In this document: positions 27,474 through 36,472 of the stretch, piece by piece
Layout: every line of letters begins with the position of its first letter
How positions within the stretch are numbered: the first letter of the stretch is position 1
Assembly: GCF_029626235.1 (NCBI RefSeq)
Contig: NZ_JARUBO010000005.1
Location: 6,854,001 to 6,918,000, forward strand
DNA: 64,000 nucleotides
Reading direction: 5' to 3'
Source: Micromonospora sp. WMMD1120
GTDB taxonomy: Bacteria > Actinomycetota > Actinomycetes > Mycobacteriales > Micromonosporaceae
Program-made: the position numbers and the translations under genes
Notes under the pieces: generated by a model
Told to the model about the DNA's origin: nothing
The model's database searches: none
What the model saw: only the letters and a program-made list of their open reading frames with translations

Positions 27474-28570
27474 ATGTTGTATCGGACCCCTGCGCTCGCC
27501 GATGACGACAAGCGCGTGCTCGGCGAACTGGACACCATGCGGGACACTGGACAGGGCAACTCCGACGAACCCTGATCGCGCACGCCATCCAGGGCTCGAA
27601 TTCGATCGAGGGCTACCAGGTGTCCCTGGACGACGCCGCCGCCGCCGTCGCCGGCGACGAACCGGTAGAAACGAACCCGCGAACCTGGGACGTCATCACT
27701 GGTTACCGGGACGCCCTGACCTATGTGCAGCAACTCGCCCGCTCACGCGAGTTCGCCTGGCAGCACATGTTGCTCAACGCGCTGCATTTCATGATGCTCC
27801 GCCGCGAGCTCGACAAGTGGCCGGGCCGCTACCGTCCGGGTGACATCCACATCGACGAGGCGCACACCGGCCGACGCGTCTACACCGGGCCGGACGCGGA
27901 CGACGTTCCGTCGCTGATCTCCGAGCTGATGGACTGGCTGGCCGACGGTGAACCGGAGACCCCGCTGCTCGTGCGGGCCTCCATGGCTCACCTGAACCTG
28001 GTCAAGATCCATCCCTGGCGGGACGGGAACGGTCGAATGTCCCGCTGCCTGCACACCCTCGTGCTCGCCCGCGACGGTGCCCTCGCCCCGGAGTTCTCCT
28101 CGATCGAGGAGTGGCTCGGCGTCGGTCGGAACACCTACGCCTACTACGACGCACTCGGTGAGGTCGGCGGCCCAACCTGGCAGCCTGACAACGACACCAG
28201 CAAGTGGATCCGATTCTGCCTGAGCGCCCACCACCAACAAGCCCAACTGGTCCGACAACGCCTCGACCAGGCCGCGCAGCTCTGGGAACTGCTCGACACC
28301 TGGGTCCGGCACGCTGGGCTGCCCGAGCGGGTCGTCAGCGCCCTGTACCTGGCCGCGACCGGCGGTCGAGTCCGCCGCACCCTCTATCAACGCGACGAGA
28401 ACCTCACCGACGACCAAGCAACCCGCGACCTACGCGCCCTCGTCCGGGCGGGCATGCTCGAACAGCACGGCGAAACCCGAGGCAGGTTCTACCTCACCTC
28501 GCCGACGCTGCGCGACCTCGCCGCACCCGCGCTACGCCCCAAGGAAATCATCGACCCGTACCGACGCTGA
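27474..28570 (+). pseudogene. Fic-family AMP transferase, N-terminus frameshifted
   Basis: The catalytic Fic core is intact from the GTG at 27620: the active-site motif HPWRDGNGRMSR and a C-terminal winged helix. Upstream, ATG 27474 opens MLYRTPALADDDKRVLGELD, the usual family start, but stops at 27573. The continuation (GQLRRTLIAHAIQGSNSIEGY) is in another frame. Compared with the family a short deletion of roughly a dozen codons plus a shift lies near 27545-27555. The SNSIEG element matches the Fic inhibitory motif S/TxxxE(G/N) and would be outside a protein started at 27620. TATGAT at 27462-27467 could give a leaderless transcript from 27474. Confidence 0.75.
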
Positions 28571-29567
28571 GGCGCAGACCCGGCACGTCCCACGTCAATC
28601 TGCGACGTCAGCGCGCGGAAGAGAATACATTACCTGTCACCGGATTGGACAGGCGCAGCAGACATAGCCAAGCGTTCGCGCCTAAGATCATAACATTTGC
28701 GACTAAGAGAGCTTAAACAAGACAGCCGTTCCATCCCATTTATCGTGATTTTCCACGAAATTTGGTGTCCGAGGGGGGATTCGAACTCTTGTACGTATCA
28801 TCGGTGCTCCATTTCGGGTGCACATGCTCATAGATTACGGCACGTTCAGGGTTGACTCAACCTCGTGCGCTCATTACCGGGCGTGAGCATGAATCGAAGT
28901 CGGGCTGCGTATGGTCTAATCTTGCCAGTCAGCTGGCTCGGTTATCAACTGACCGAAATGAACGTGCAGGCATCAAGCTTGAGCCCCACCGCAGGGGTCC
29001 TGGTGATTTCAGTCGACCGGCGCTGACGGCAACCCGTGCCGCTCGCGTTCTTCGGTAGCGAGCGCACCAGGTTCACCGCCTTCGTCGAACTCTGGAATCC
29101 ACCACAACCGCGCACAGCGCCAGAGCATCCAGCGCCGACCAACGCGATGCAACGAGGTGTTCCCGCGACGCGCAGATCTGCGTTCGCACCGCCAGGGCGG
29201 GGGTCTAGATCCGGATGAGTCGCCGGCGTCGCGGTGTCGGAGCTGGGGTAGTACAGCCAGTCATGGTGACGGCATAAGCCCGGACGAGCAGGCTGGCATA
29301 CCAGGCCGTGGCAGGCCTGGAGGCCACCCCGCACCTACTTCTCGCAGAGCATCACCCCACTTGACCCTGCGCACTCTGATCGATACTTTCCGTGCATGAC
29401 TCAACATGCGTTGTCCCTGAGTAGAGGGGACCTCGATCGGGCCTCGGGCAGCATCTGCTCATGGCTCCCCCGCGCATCAGCCCTGAAGCGTTACAGCGAA
29501 TGCAGTGGCAAATCCCGCCTGAACGCCGATCGGCGCCGGGAGCGTCCGCCACGGGAGGTCGCTACCC
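28571..29567. other. Gene-poor stretch at the island's left edge
   Basis: No convincing gene. AT-rich sequence at 28610-28780 leads into the tRNA-Leu 3'-end copy at 28763. A leftward frame at about 29027-29170 with R-R-W and W-W-I-P-E-F-D-E clusters may be gene debris. Nothing else could be supported. Confidence 0.4.
28763..28788 (-). repeat. Copy of tRNA-Leu 3' end: putative distal attachment site
   Basis: TGGTGTCCGAGGGGGGA (28763-28779) is identical to the 3' end of tRNA-Leu(GAG) at 63946-63962, in the same orientation. Counting to 28788, 23 of 26 bases match. The bases beyond do not pair into a T-arm, so this is only a 3'-end copy, as left by a tRNA-targeting integrase. Confidence 0.75.
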
Positions 29568-29876
29568 GTGGCCCACTGTGACGTCTGTTGTCTGCGTCTG
29601 AAGCTCACGAAGATCAAGACTCTGCCGAAGCATTACGGTGAAGAGACGCACGGCGTGTTCGGGCACGGTGCCCAGAAGGAGTGCAGTGGCTCAGGAACGA
29701 CTCGTCACACTGCGGATCGTGATATACCAAGACAGTGCAGGCGCCCACGCAGCCGTCAAATCTGTCCATCCTGCCGTCGCACGTCCCTGACGCTGAACAG
29801 GAACGGCAGATTCCCGAAGCACCTCTCCCCTGACGGCACCAGCTGTTCCATGTCCGAAGCGAACAACCGCAGATAG
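29568..29876 (+). CDS. Small protein with two CxxC zinc-ribbon-like repeats
   Basis: A GTG start with GGGAGGT about ten bases upstream gives 102 residues. Two related units occur: CDVC...LTKIKTLPKHYG...CSGSG, then CPSCRRTSLTLNRNGRFPKH...CSMS. Each has CxxC, a Leu-Thr turn, PKH and a downstream Cys, consistent with two zinc-binding ribbons. Such repeats are common in small phage and mobile-element proteins of actinobacteria. It lies inside the island. Function unknown, possibly nucleic-acid binding. Confidence 0.55.
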   Translation: MAHCDVCCLRLKLTKIKTLPKHYGEETHGVFGHGAQKECSGSGTTRHTADRDIPRQCRRPRSRQICPSCRRTSLTLNRNGRFPKHLSPDGTSCSMSEANNRR

Positions 29877-30006
29877 GATTCTGAGCAAGCGCTCCGCAGG
29901 ACGGCCACGTTTCACCTGCTTTCGGCGGTCAGATGAGAATCCTGCTCAGAGGCATGAGCTATAGGAAATGATCAGGTTGAGCGCCGAGGTGCAATGTGTA
30001 TCCGAA

Positions 30007-30534
30007 TCATCCGAAAAGTTCGCGGATAACTCCCATTGCTCGTGGCGAGATCGCTTCGTCGGGGTAAAAGTCGGCGCACAGACGTATAGCGTCGTCCACC
30101 GTCGTTACCTTGGCCAGCGCCGCCAGGGTGCGAAGGTCGTCCACGTCGCGGGTTCGCGCCGCGAGCGCTTTCATCGCGAAGATGTGCTCCGGCGAAGCAG
30201 CCATCACGCGCAGGCCAGGGTGATCGAAGACTCGCCGCTTGCCCGGGTCGTCCTTGCCGGAGACATACACGCTGGCCTGCTCGTTGAGCCACCACGGCGG
30301 TAGGCCCAGTTCGTCGGCCGCTGCACGCGCCTCATCGAGGACGACTCCGTGCGGGACGAACATCGCGTCGACGTCCCGGGTGACCCGTTTCGCGTCGTAG
30401 GCGAGCGCCATTGCGGCACCACCCACAATGAAGATGTCAGCGACGACTCCGCGGCGGACAAGCCGGTCGCCCAGGTGAGCGAACGCGCGTACGAGTTCCG
30501 CGCGCCCCATGAGGACGCCGCCTGATCCGCTCAC
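30007..30534 (-). CDS. DUF6036-like nucleotidyltransferase (AbiEii/MNT-like fold)
   Basis: A 175-residue protein with the nucleotidyltransferase signature FIVGGAAMALAYDAKRVTRDVDAMF: GG followed by D-x-D (DVD). A conserved C-terminal half, MKALAARTRDVDDLRTLAAL, is typical of DUF6036/AbiEii-like minimal NTases. It begins GTG at 30534, overlapping the upstream gene's stop by four bases (an ATG at 30510 is possible). The paired, overlapping layout on an island suggests a toxin-antitoxin-like module, but which partner is toxic cannot be read. Confidence 0.8.
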   Translation of the reverse strand: MSGSGGVLMGRAELVRAFAHLGDRLVRRGVVADIFIVGGAAMALAYDAKRVTRDVDAMFVPHGVVLDEARAAADELGLPPWWLNEQASVYVSGKDDPGKRRVFDHPGLRVMAASPEHIFAMKALAARTRDVDDLRTLAALAKVTTVDDAIRLCADFYPDEAISPRAMGVIRELFG

Positions 30535-30917
30535 GCCGCGGCCAGGTCGTGAACGGAGAGGTACACACCGTGCTTACGGAACGCAGCCGGGGCCCATGCC
30601 AGGGCGTCGGCCCGGTGGATGGCCAGTTCGGCCGGAAACCATGCCCGGCGCAGAACACGTGCGTCGCCCCAGGCAGGCGGAGCAAGATCTGCCTGAGCTA
30701 GCAGGTGCTCCGCAAGCGCGGCAAGCAGCGCGTCCCACCGCGGGTCTCCGGTCAGCCCGGGCTCATCTCGCAACAGGTCGACCCTGGTTTCAGCGGGTTC
30801 CCAGCGGTACTCCTCCAGAAACTCCCATACGAGCTTCCAGCGAGTCTGGTCGGTGTCCGCAGATGCCAGATGGGTGGCCAACCTGGCCAGACTCATCGGT
30901 TCGTAGCTGGTACCCAT
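30531..30917 (-). CDS. Partner protein of the DUF6036 nucleotidyltransferase
   Basis: A 128-residue, mostly helical acidic protein: MSLARLATHLASADTDQTRWKLV, WEFLEEYRWEP, GDPRWDALLAALAEHLLA. Small proteins of this kind precede DUF6036 nucleotidyltransferases in many actinobacteria. Its stop overlaps the NTase start (GTGA), so the two should be made together. No DNA-binding motif is obvious. A regulatory or antitoxin role is inferred from position only. Confidence 0.7.
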   Translation of the reverse strand: MGTSYEPMSLARLATHLASADTDQTRWKLVWEFLEEYRWEPAETRVDLLRDEPGLTGDPRWDALLAALAEHLLAQADLAPPAWGDARVLRRAWFPAELAIHRADALAWAPAAFRKHGVYLSVHDLAAA

Positions 30918-31130
30918 CGGGCAAGCCTCACCTTCGAGCCGACGGCTTCATCCGTTGCAGACTATCGCGGCGCCGCCCGCGAACACCGCAGAGATGAGGT
31001 CGCGACGGGTGGCCGATTTCGGACCGCGCCCCTACTCGGACCGTTCACTCATGTCGCGCGCACGGCGTCACCCTTGCGATCTTGGTTGAAGGCAGCGCAG
31101 TCTGTGACGTTGCCTGCTAGATCACAGGGG

Positions 31131-32489
31131 GTGGATGCGAGCGTGACTCTCAGTCAGGATGCGATCGGGAAGACTACGAAGCTGATTGATTTTCTCGCGG
31201 ATGTGACAGCCGCAGTCGAACGGGATCCGGTTTGCGACATCCTGGAGGATCTCGACCTACCAGATCTCCTTGTCTGGCTCGATGCCCTACCGCAGGGTGT
31301 CCAGTGGGTAGCCACCCCGCCGACGATGTGATCATTCGTTTATGCCCGGCCCGGACGCCAGCGGAGCCGGCACCGCCGGAGTTGCTGCACGAGTGGATTG
31401 ACATGGAGTCCCTGCGTGGAGCCGCTGGTCCCGCGCCGCGCCTGTTGAGCGCCCCGCCCCAAGACGAAAACGGTCGCACAGGGCCGCCCGGCCGGGTTGT
31501 GCGTGCCTTCGACGCTTGGTGCGAACAGTGGCAGGCCTGGTCCGACGAGACACAACGCGTACACACGGTCCGGCGGCTATACGAGCAACTTGAGCGCGCC
31601 GCCAAGCTGTTGGAGCAGCAGAATGACGAGTACGAGCTCATTCTCGGGCTCGGCCTGCTTCGCTGGACGGCCCCGGACGGCACGCGTTTCGTCGCCACCT
31701 TGCGACCGAGAGTGTCGTGGCGCGGCTGGATCGAGCCACGGCTGAGGTATCGGTGTCGATGGGAACGGGGCGCCGTCGGACCGAGGACCGGGAGCTTCTC
31801 GGCGACCAGGAGTTGTTCCGCAGCGAGCGTGGAAGACCTCACCGTCAAGCGATCGTCGACGGCAACCGGCCATGGCTGGAACTGCTGCGCCCGATCGTGG
31901 AGCTGTTGGAGGAATGTCTCGACACCGACGTGCACACCGAAGCCCTACCGTTCGTGATGGGAGACGAACTGCCGAGTGCACCGACGGTTAGTCTCTCGCC
32001 GGCACTGGTGGTACGTCGGCGCAGTCGGGTACTGCTGACCGAGGCATACCAGCACATTGGTCAGGCGCTGCGCCAACCTGACGTGCAAGTGCCCGTCGCG
32101 CTTGCTCAACTGGTGGTGGACACCGAGCCCGAGCATCGCAACCAGTGGCTCAAGCATCAGGGGGCTGCCAGCGGCGACGTCCTCGGCAGCGACCCGCTGT
32201 TTCCGTTGCCCACCAATTCCGTTGCCCACCAACGATGAGCAGATGCATGTCATCGAGCTGCTTCGTTCGGAAACGGGTGTCGTAGTTCAGGGGCCTCCCG
32301 GGACCGGCAAGACGCACACGATCGCCAACCTGGTGTCGGCGCTGCTGGCTCGCGGTCAGCGGGTGCTCGTCACCAGCCAAAAGGATCAGGCGCTGCGTGA
32401 GCTTCGCGCGAAGGTACCGGCGTCGTTGCGTGACCTGTGCATGTTGATGACCGACGGTAGGAACGCCGCCCTCGAGGTCGGCTCGGGTC
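31131..32489 (+). pseudogene. Truncated, frameshifted superfamily I helicase/AAA ATPase gene
   Basis: Coding sequence continues across three frames. 31131-31331 reads DAIGKTTKLIDFLADVTAAV; about 31325-31720 reads RVVRAFDAWCEQWQAW; about 31717-32215 reads RPIVELLEECLDTDVH; then PTNDEQMHVIELL runs into Walker A GPPGTGKTHT and VLVTSQKDQALREL. Frame changes fall near 31325, near 31720, and at 32201-32232, where a 16-bp tandem duplication causes one. The gene stops at the IS cluster (32490). Intact relatives are large helicases of defence or repair type. Clearly dead here. Confidence 0.82.
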
Positions 32490-32491
32490 TA

Positions 32492-33525
32492 AGGCGTGTT
32501 TCATAAGCCCGGTCAGAGCCACTCGCAGATGATGGTGATGGTCAGGACGGCTTGGAACCGGACGGCCAGCTTGTCGTAGCGGGTGGCCACGCCGCGGTGG
32601 CGCTTGAGTCGGGCGATGCCGTTCTCAACGGCATGTCGCATCCGGTAAAGGTCTCGGTCGAACTTCGGCGGGCGTCCGCCGCGGCTGCCCTTGGCTTTGC
32701 GGTGGGCGTCCTGGTCGGTCTTGCTCGGGATGCACGCCTTGATGCCACGCTTGCGCAGGTAGGCGCGGTTGCCGCGGCTGGTGTAGGCCTTGTCGGCCAG
32801 GACGAGGTCGGGGCTGGTGCGGGGCCGGCCTGCTCCGAGTCGGGTCACCCTGATCCGGCGCAGGACCGGGATGAACTGAGGGCTGTCACCCCGGTGTCCG
32901 GCGGTCACGACCATTGATAAGACCTTCTGGCCCTGCTCACAGGCCAGATGCGTCTTGGTGGTCAGACCGCCGCGAGATCGTCCGAGAGCGTGATCAGCGG
33001 GTTCGTCGTGCACGCCGCCGGGCGGCTCTTTCTGCAGGTGAGGGTTCCTACGGGCGCCCGCGGCGTGTTGATGGGCGCGGCTGGTCATCGAGTCCACGCT
33101 GATCGTCCAGGTGATCCGGTCTTGCGCGTCTGCGGTGGCCTGTGACGCGGCCAGGATCTTGTCCCAGGTCCCATCGCGCTGCCAGCGACGGAACAGGCCG
33201 TAGAGCGTCTGCCATGGTCCGTACTCGGCCGGGACGTCACGCCAGGGCGACCCGATCCGGATCCGCCACCTGATCCCGTCGATGAGCTGCCGTTTCTCCC
33301 ACTTCGGCGGACGACCCTTCGCCGACGCGACAGGCAGCAGCGCGGCGAGCCGCTGCCACTGAGCGTCGGTCAGGTCGTGCCGCCTCGTCACCGCTAAGGT
33401 GGCCACGAGGTCTCCGGTATGAAGTTCTTGCTTGGTCGCAGAACCAGATACCGGAGACCTCTTCAGTTGTCGATCACCGCCACACCATGACCTTCATCAG
33501 CCACCACGACTTCTGAAACACGCCT
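32492..33525 (-). mobile_element. IS5-family element 1 (1034 bp)
   Basis: Ends AGGCGTGTTTCA and TGAAACACGCCT form inverted repeats, flanked by TA on both sides (CTA...TAG), as expected of the IS427-type IS5 group that targets CTAG. The right flank TAG is the target-site duplication of the next IS, so this element jumped into it later. Confidence 0.85.
32513..33406 (-). CDS. IS5-family transposase, single ORF
   Basis: A 297-residue DDE transposase. The N-terminal domain LTDAQWQRLAALLP...GRPPKWEKRQLIDGIRWR is followed by the catalytic first Asp in TISVDSM, a second Asp in LVLADKAYTSRG, and the Glu in RHAVENGIARLKRHRG. It is uninterrupted, unlike the two-frame transposase of the second IS5 element, and fills the IS between its inverted repeats. 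Probably functional. It overlaps no host gene, but its insertion helped end the helicase gene. Confidence 0.92.
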   Translation of the reverse strand: MATLAVTRRHDLTDAQWQRLAALLPVASAKGRPPKWEKRQLIDGIRWRIRIGSPWRDVPAEYGPWQTLYGLFRRWQRDGTWDKILAASQATADAQDRITWTISVDSMTSRAHQHAAGARRNPHLQKEPPGGVHDEPADHALGRSRGGLTTKTHLACEQGQKVLSMVVTAGHRGDSPQFIPVLRRIRVTRLGAGRPRTSPDLVLADKAYTSRGNRAYLRKRGIKACIPSKTDQDAHRKAKGSRGGRPPKFDRDLYRMRHAVENGIARLKRHRGVATRYDKLAVRFQAVLTITIICEWL

Positions 33526-33563
33526 TAGTACTGCAACGGCAGTAGGCAAATCGAGTTCGACTC

Positions 33564-34718
33564 GTGTTCGTTGGTCTGCCTGTGACGGATGTTGATGTTG
33601 GCCGGTGGCATGCGGAGTTGGACCGGTTGCACGCGCGGATCGGGCCTCGGTTTCGTCGGTCGGAGCCGCGGCGGCGGGCGCGTCAGTACCTGTGCGGGCT
33701 GGTGTCGGGTCTGGGTCGCAAGAACGGCTGGACTCTGGCTGAGCAGGCCGGGGATGTGTCGCCGGACGGGATGCAGCGGTTGTTGCGGTGGGCGGACTGG
33801 GATGTCGACGCCGTCCGCGACGATGTGCGGGACTACGTGGTCGAGCACCTCGGCGATCCGGCCGGTGTGCTGATCGTCGACGACACCGGCTTCCTGAAGA
33901 AGGGCACGCGGTCGGCCGGGGTGCAACGCCAGTACTCCGGCACCGCGGGGCGGACGGAGAACTGCCAGGTCGGGGTGTTCCTGGCCTATCGCTCCAGCAA
34001 GGGCCATGCGTTGATCGATCGGCAGCTCTACCTTCCGGCGTCGTGGACCGATGACCGGGACCGGTGCCGGGCCGCCGGAATCCCCGACGAGGTGGAGTTC
34101 GCCACGAAGGTGCAGATGGCCCGCCAGATGCTGGTCCGTGCGTTGGACGCCGGGGTGCCGGTGGGGTGGGTAACCATGGACGAGGCATACGGTCAGTCGA
34201 AGTCGCTGCGGTTGTGGTTGGAACACCGGGATGTGGGTTATGTGGTCGCGACCCGCCGCAACGACGACATGATCACCACGTCGATGGGCATCACCCGCGC
34301 GGACAAGCTGATCGCGGCCCTGCCGGCTCGGGCGTGGTGCCGGCTGTCCGCCGGCGCTGGCGCCCACGGCCCCCGTGAGTACTGGTGGGCGCGGGTGCCG
34401 GTGCGCATCGGCTGGCAGCCCGGTCGCGGGCACTGGCTGCTGGCTCGACGCAGCATCACCACCGGCGAGATCGCTTACTACGTCTGCTACGGACCCCGTC
34501 GCACCCGCCTGGTCGACCTCGCCCGCATCGCCGGCGCCCGCTGGGCGGTCGAGGAGTGCTTCCAACAGGCCAAGAACGAAGCCGGCCTCGACGAATACCA
34601 GGTCCGCGACTGGCGAGCCTGGTACGCCCACATCACCCTGTCCATGGCCGCCCACGCCTGGCTGTCCGTCGCCCGATCCCTTGCCACAAAAGGGGATCCA
34701 GTCCCGGCGACGGCATGA
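33564..34718 (+). CDS. IS701-family transposase, main frame (copy 1)
   Basis: A 384-residue DDE transposase: catalytic Asp in VLIVDDTGFLKKG, second Asp in VGWVTMDEAYGQS, Glu in ARWAVEECFQQAKNEAGLDEYQVRDW. The frame stops soon after ACAAAAGGGG (34686-34695). The usual family C-terminus (YTVPEIRRLL...RRRRQHQARTCHYRRR) continues in the -1 frame to 34876. Both IS copies share this, so the shift may be programmed or an old mutation carried by both. GTG start. Confidence 0.88.
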   Translation: MFVGLPVTDVDVGRWHAELDRLHARIGPRFRRSEPRRRARQYLCGLVSGLGRKNGWTLAEQAGDVSPDGMQRLLRWADWDVDAVRDDVRDYVVEHLGDPAGVLIVDDTGFLKKGTRSAGVQRQYSGTAGRTENCQVGVFLAYRSSKGHALIDRQLYLPASWTDDRDRCRAAGIPDEVEFATKVQMARQMLVRALDAGVPVGWVTMDEAYGQSKSLRLWLEHRDVGYVVATRRNDDMITTSMGITRADKLIAALPARAWCRLSAGAGAHGPREYWWARVPVRIGWQPGRGHWLLARRSITTGEIAYYVCYGPRRTRLVDLARIAGARWAVEECFQQAKNEAGLDEYQVRDWRAWYAHITLSMAAHAWLSVARSLATKGDPVPATA

Positions 34719-34914
34719 TGATCGGCTACACCGTACCGGAGATCCGAAGACTGCTCACCGCACTCGTAGTGCGATCAACTCATCCACCAGAGCGCGTCTG
34801 GGCCTGGTCCCGATGGCGCCGACGACGCCAACACCAAGCCCGGACCTGCCACTACCGACGACGCGGCTACCCCTGACAACTGGCGAGACGACGGCGCTCT
34901 GACATGATCACGTC

Positions 34915-35070
34915 GTGCCCGACCTCGAGCCAACAGAAGGCATTCCGTCACCAGAACCGCGTACGTCGGCAGCACGCAGCGATTTGAGCACGCTTCTTGC
35001 GCTGCTCCTCATCTCAGCCGTGTTACTGGCGCTGTGTCTCGGCTGCGCCGCCTTCTGGCTATACAACTAA
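34915..35070 (+). CDS. Small membrane protein carried by IS701 copy 1 (51 aa)
   Basis: A GTG at 34915 opens a 51-residue frame, VPDLEPTEGIPSPEP..., followed by a strongly hydrophobic helix (LSTLLALLLISAVLLALCLG) and FWLYN. It sits inside the IS, between the transposase end and the right inverted repeat, where most IS701 elements have little. It is present unchanged in copy 2. A passenger peptide or toxin-like membrane protein is possible, but expression is unproven. Confidence 0.45.
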   Translation: MPDLEPTEGIPSPEPRTSAARSDLSTLLALLLISAVLLALCLGCAAFWLYN

Positions 35071-35191
35071 TCTCGCCCCGACGGCAGGAGCCGGCCGGAG
35101 CACCGCGCTTACTGCCGTTGCAGTACTAGGGCCTGTCCTGTCGATCTTGGATTGACTGGTCAGGTGACGTCACCCCGAGGGATCATGAGGC

Positions 35192-35539
35192 GTGACCGAT
35201 GCTGATGCGGTGCTGAGGATTGCGGATTTGCGCCGAGCATGCTCGATGCTGTTGGACGCGGCGGAGAGTCGGTTCGGTCCTCAAATCCAGCTGTCACAGC
35301 TCAGCGTCGACTACTACTGGAACGTCGATCTTCGTGCGGCATTCGCGATGGTCTCGCGGCCGGAGCTGGAGATCGACTGCGGGCAGAGCAGCGACGATCT
35401 CGCAGAGCTGTCCAGCCTCCTTCAGCGAGATCCGGAGGACGTCGTATCGCTGTGGCACGACGTCCCGCACGTGAGCGGGCTCCTGCGGCTGCTGGCGTAC
35501 CTCGACCTGCCTGACTCTGGCGAGGTTCGCGGCAACTAG
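35192..35539 (+). CDS. Hypothetical passenger protein inside IS5 element 2
   Basis: A GTG start gives 115 residues with coding-like composition: RIADLRRACSMLLDAAESRFG, LSVDYYWNVDLRAAFAM, and LLRLLAYLDLP at the C-terminus. It lies within the inverted repeats, convergent to the transposase, and is neither of the transposase frames. No membrane segment or known motif. It could be captured host DNA that now moves with the IS. I do not recognise the family. Confidence 0.6.
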   Translation: MTDADAVLRIADLRRACSMLLDAAESRFGPQIQLSQLSVDYYWNVDLRAAFAMVSRPELEIDCGQSSDDLAELSSLLQRDPEDVVSLWHDVPHVSGLLRLLAYLDLPDSGEVRGN

Positions 35540-35552
35540 CTGTTGCTGCCGA

Positions 35553-36443
35553 TCACTGGAGCCAGATGATGGCGGCGATGAGGATCAGACTGGAGCGGTA
35601 GAGCGATGCGCGTTTGGCGTAGCGGGTAGCCAGGTCGCGCCACTGTTTGAAACGGTTGAAGCAGCGTTCCACGACGTTGCGCTTTTTGTAGATCACCTTG
35701 TCGAAGGCTGGTGGTCGCCCGCCGACGCTGCCTCTGGCCGCTCGGCGGGCAACTTGGTCGGTGCGCTCCGGGATGACGTGCCGGATGCCGCGTTGTCGCA
35801 GGGCTCGACGAGTTGAGTCATGCGCGTAGCCCTTGTCCGCGATGAGCATGTCGGGGCGTTTTCGGGGCCGGGCCGGGTCCGGGCTCGTTGACCCGGATGG
35901 CGTCGAGCAACGCCAGAAGCTGCGGGTTGTCGCCGGCCTGGCCTGGAGTGAGCAGGATCGACAACGGCCGGCCACGTCCGTCGACGGCCAGGTGGATCTT
36001 CGTGCTCAGCCCACCGCGGGATCGGCCGATGGCCTCGCCATCTTGCGCACGAGGCGTCGCCGGACTTGCGGGGGAGCCCCTTTTTTGCGGGCGCCAGCGG
36101 CATGCTGGTGCGCCCGCACGATCGACGGGTCGATGCTGATCGTCCACTGCACCGGTGTGCCGTCGTCATGGACCTGCGCCACGGCGAGGATCCGATCCCA
36201 GGTGCCGTCGGCCGTCCAGCGGCGCAGCCGTTCGTGGCAGGTCTTCCACGGCCCGAAGCGTTCCGGCAGGTCACGCCACGGCGCGCCCGTGCGCAGCTTC
36301 CACAAGATCCCGTTGATGACCTGCCGGTGATCCCGCCACCGCCCCCGCGCACCACCCGGCTCCGGCAGCAGCGGCGCGATCACCACCCACGCCTCATCGG
36401 TCAGCTCACCACGACGCACCACCGGAACATCGTCAACGATCAA
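35553..36443 (-). pseudogene. IS5-family transposase split over frames
   Basis: ORF A starts at 36443 (GELTDEAWVVIAPLLPEPGG, catalytic Asp in TISIDPS). After AAAAAAG (36081-36086 on the other strand) the sequence continues in the -1 frame (IGRSRGGLSTKIHLAVDG), as in two-frame IS5 transposases. A further indel near 35875 returns it to the first frame for MLIADKGYAHDSTRR and NVVERCFNRFKQWRD, ending at 35553. The first shift can be programmed. The second is not expected and probably disables the enzyme. Confidence 0.8.
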
Positions 36444-36472
36444 CCACTACAAGATCGACAGGACAGGCCCTA

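Larger units (their letters stand above)
33529..35125 (+). mobile_element. IS701-family element, copy 1 (1597 bp)
   Basis: Terminal inverted repeats TACTGCAACGGCAGTA (left) and TACTGCCGTTGCAGTA (right), each itself near-palindromic. CTAG lies at the right flank and (C)TAG at the left. Copy 2 at 37455-39051 has the same length in opposite orientation; the transposases are identical and only one base differs near the end (33548). Confidence 0.9.
35129..36470 (-). mobile_element. IS5-family element 2 with passenger gene (1342 bp)
   Basis: A perfect 20-bp inverted repeat (left GGGCCTGTCCTGTCGATCTT and its complement at the right end). Flanks are CTA and TAG, so it inserted in a CTAG. It is about 400 bp longer than usual for the group because of the extra gene at 35192-35539. 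Confidence 0.88.

Noticed and set aside
28945..29334. Leftward 129-residue frame with several Cys/His
   Set aside because: Codon use and composition change along it and no family pattern emerges.
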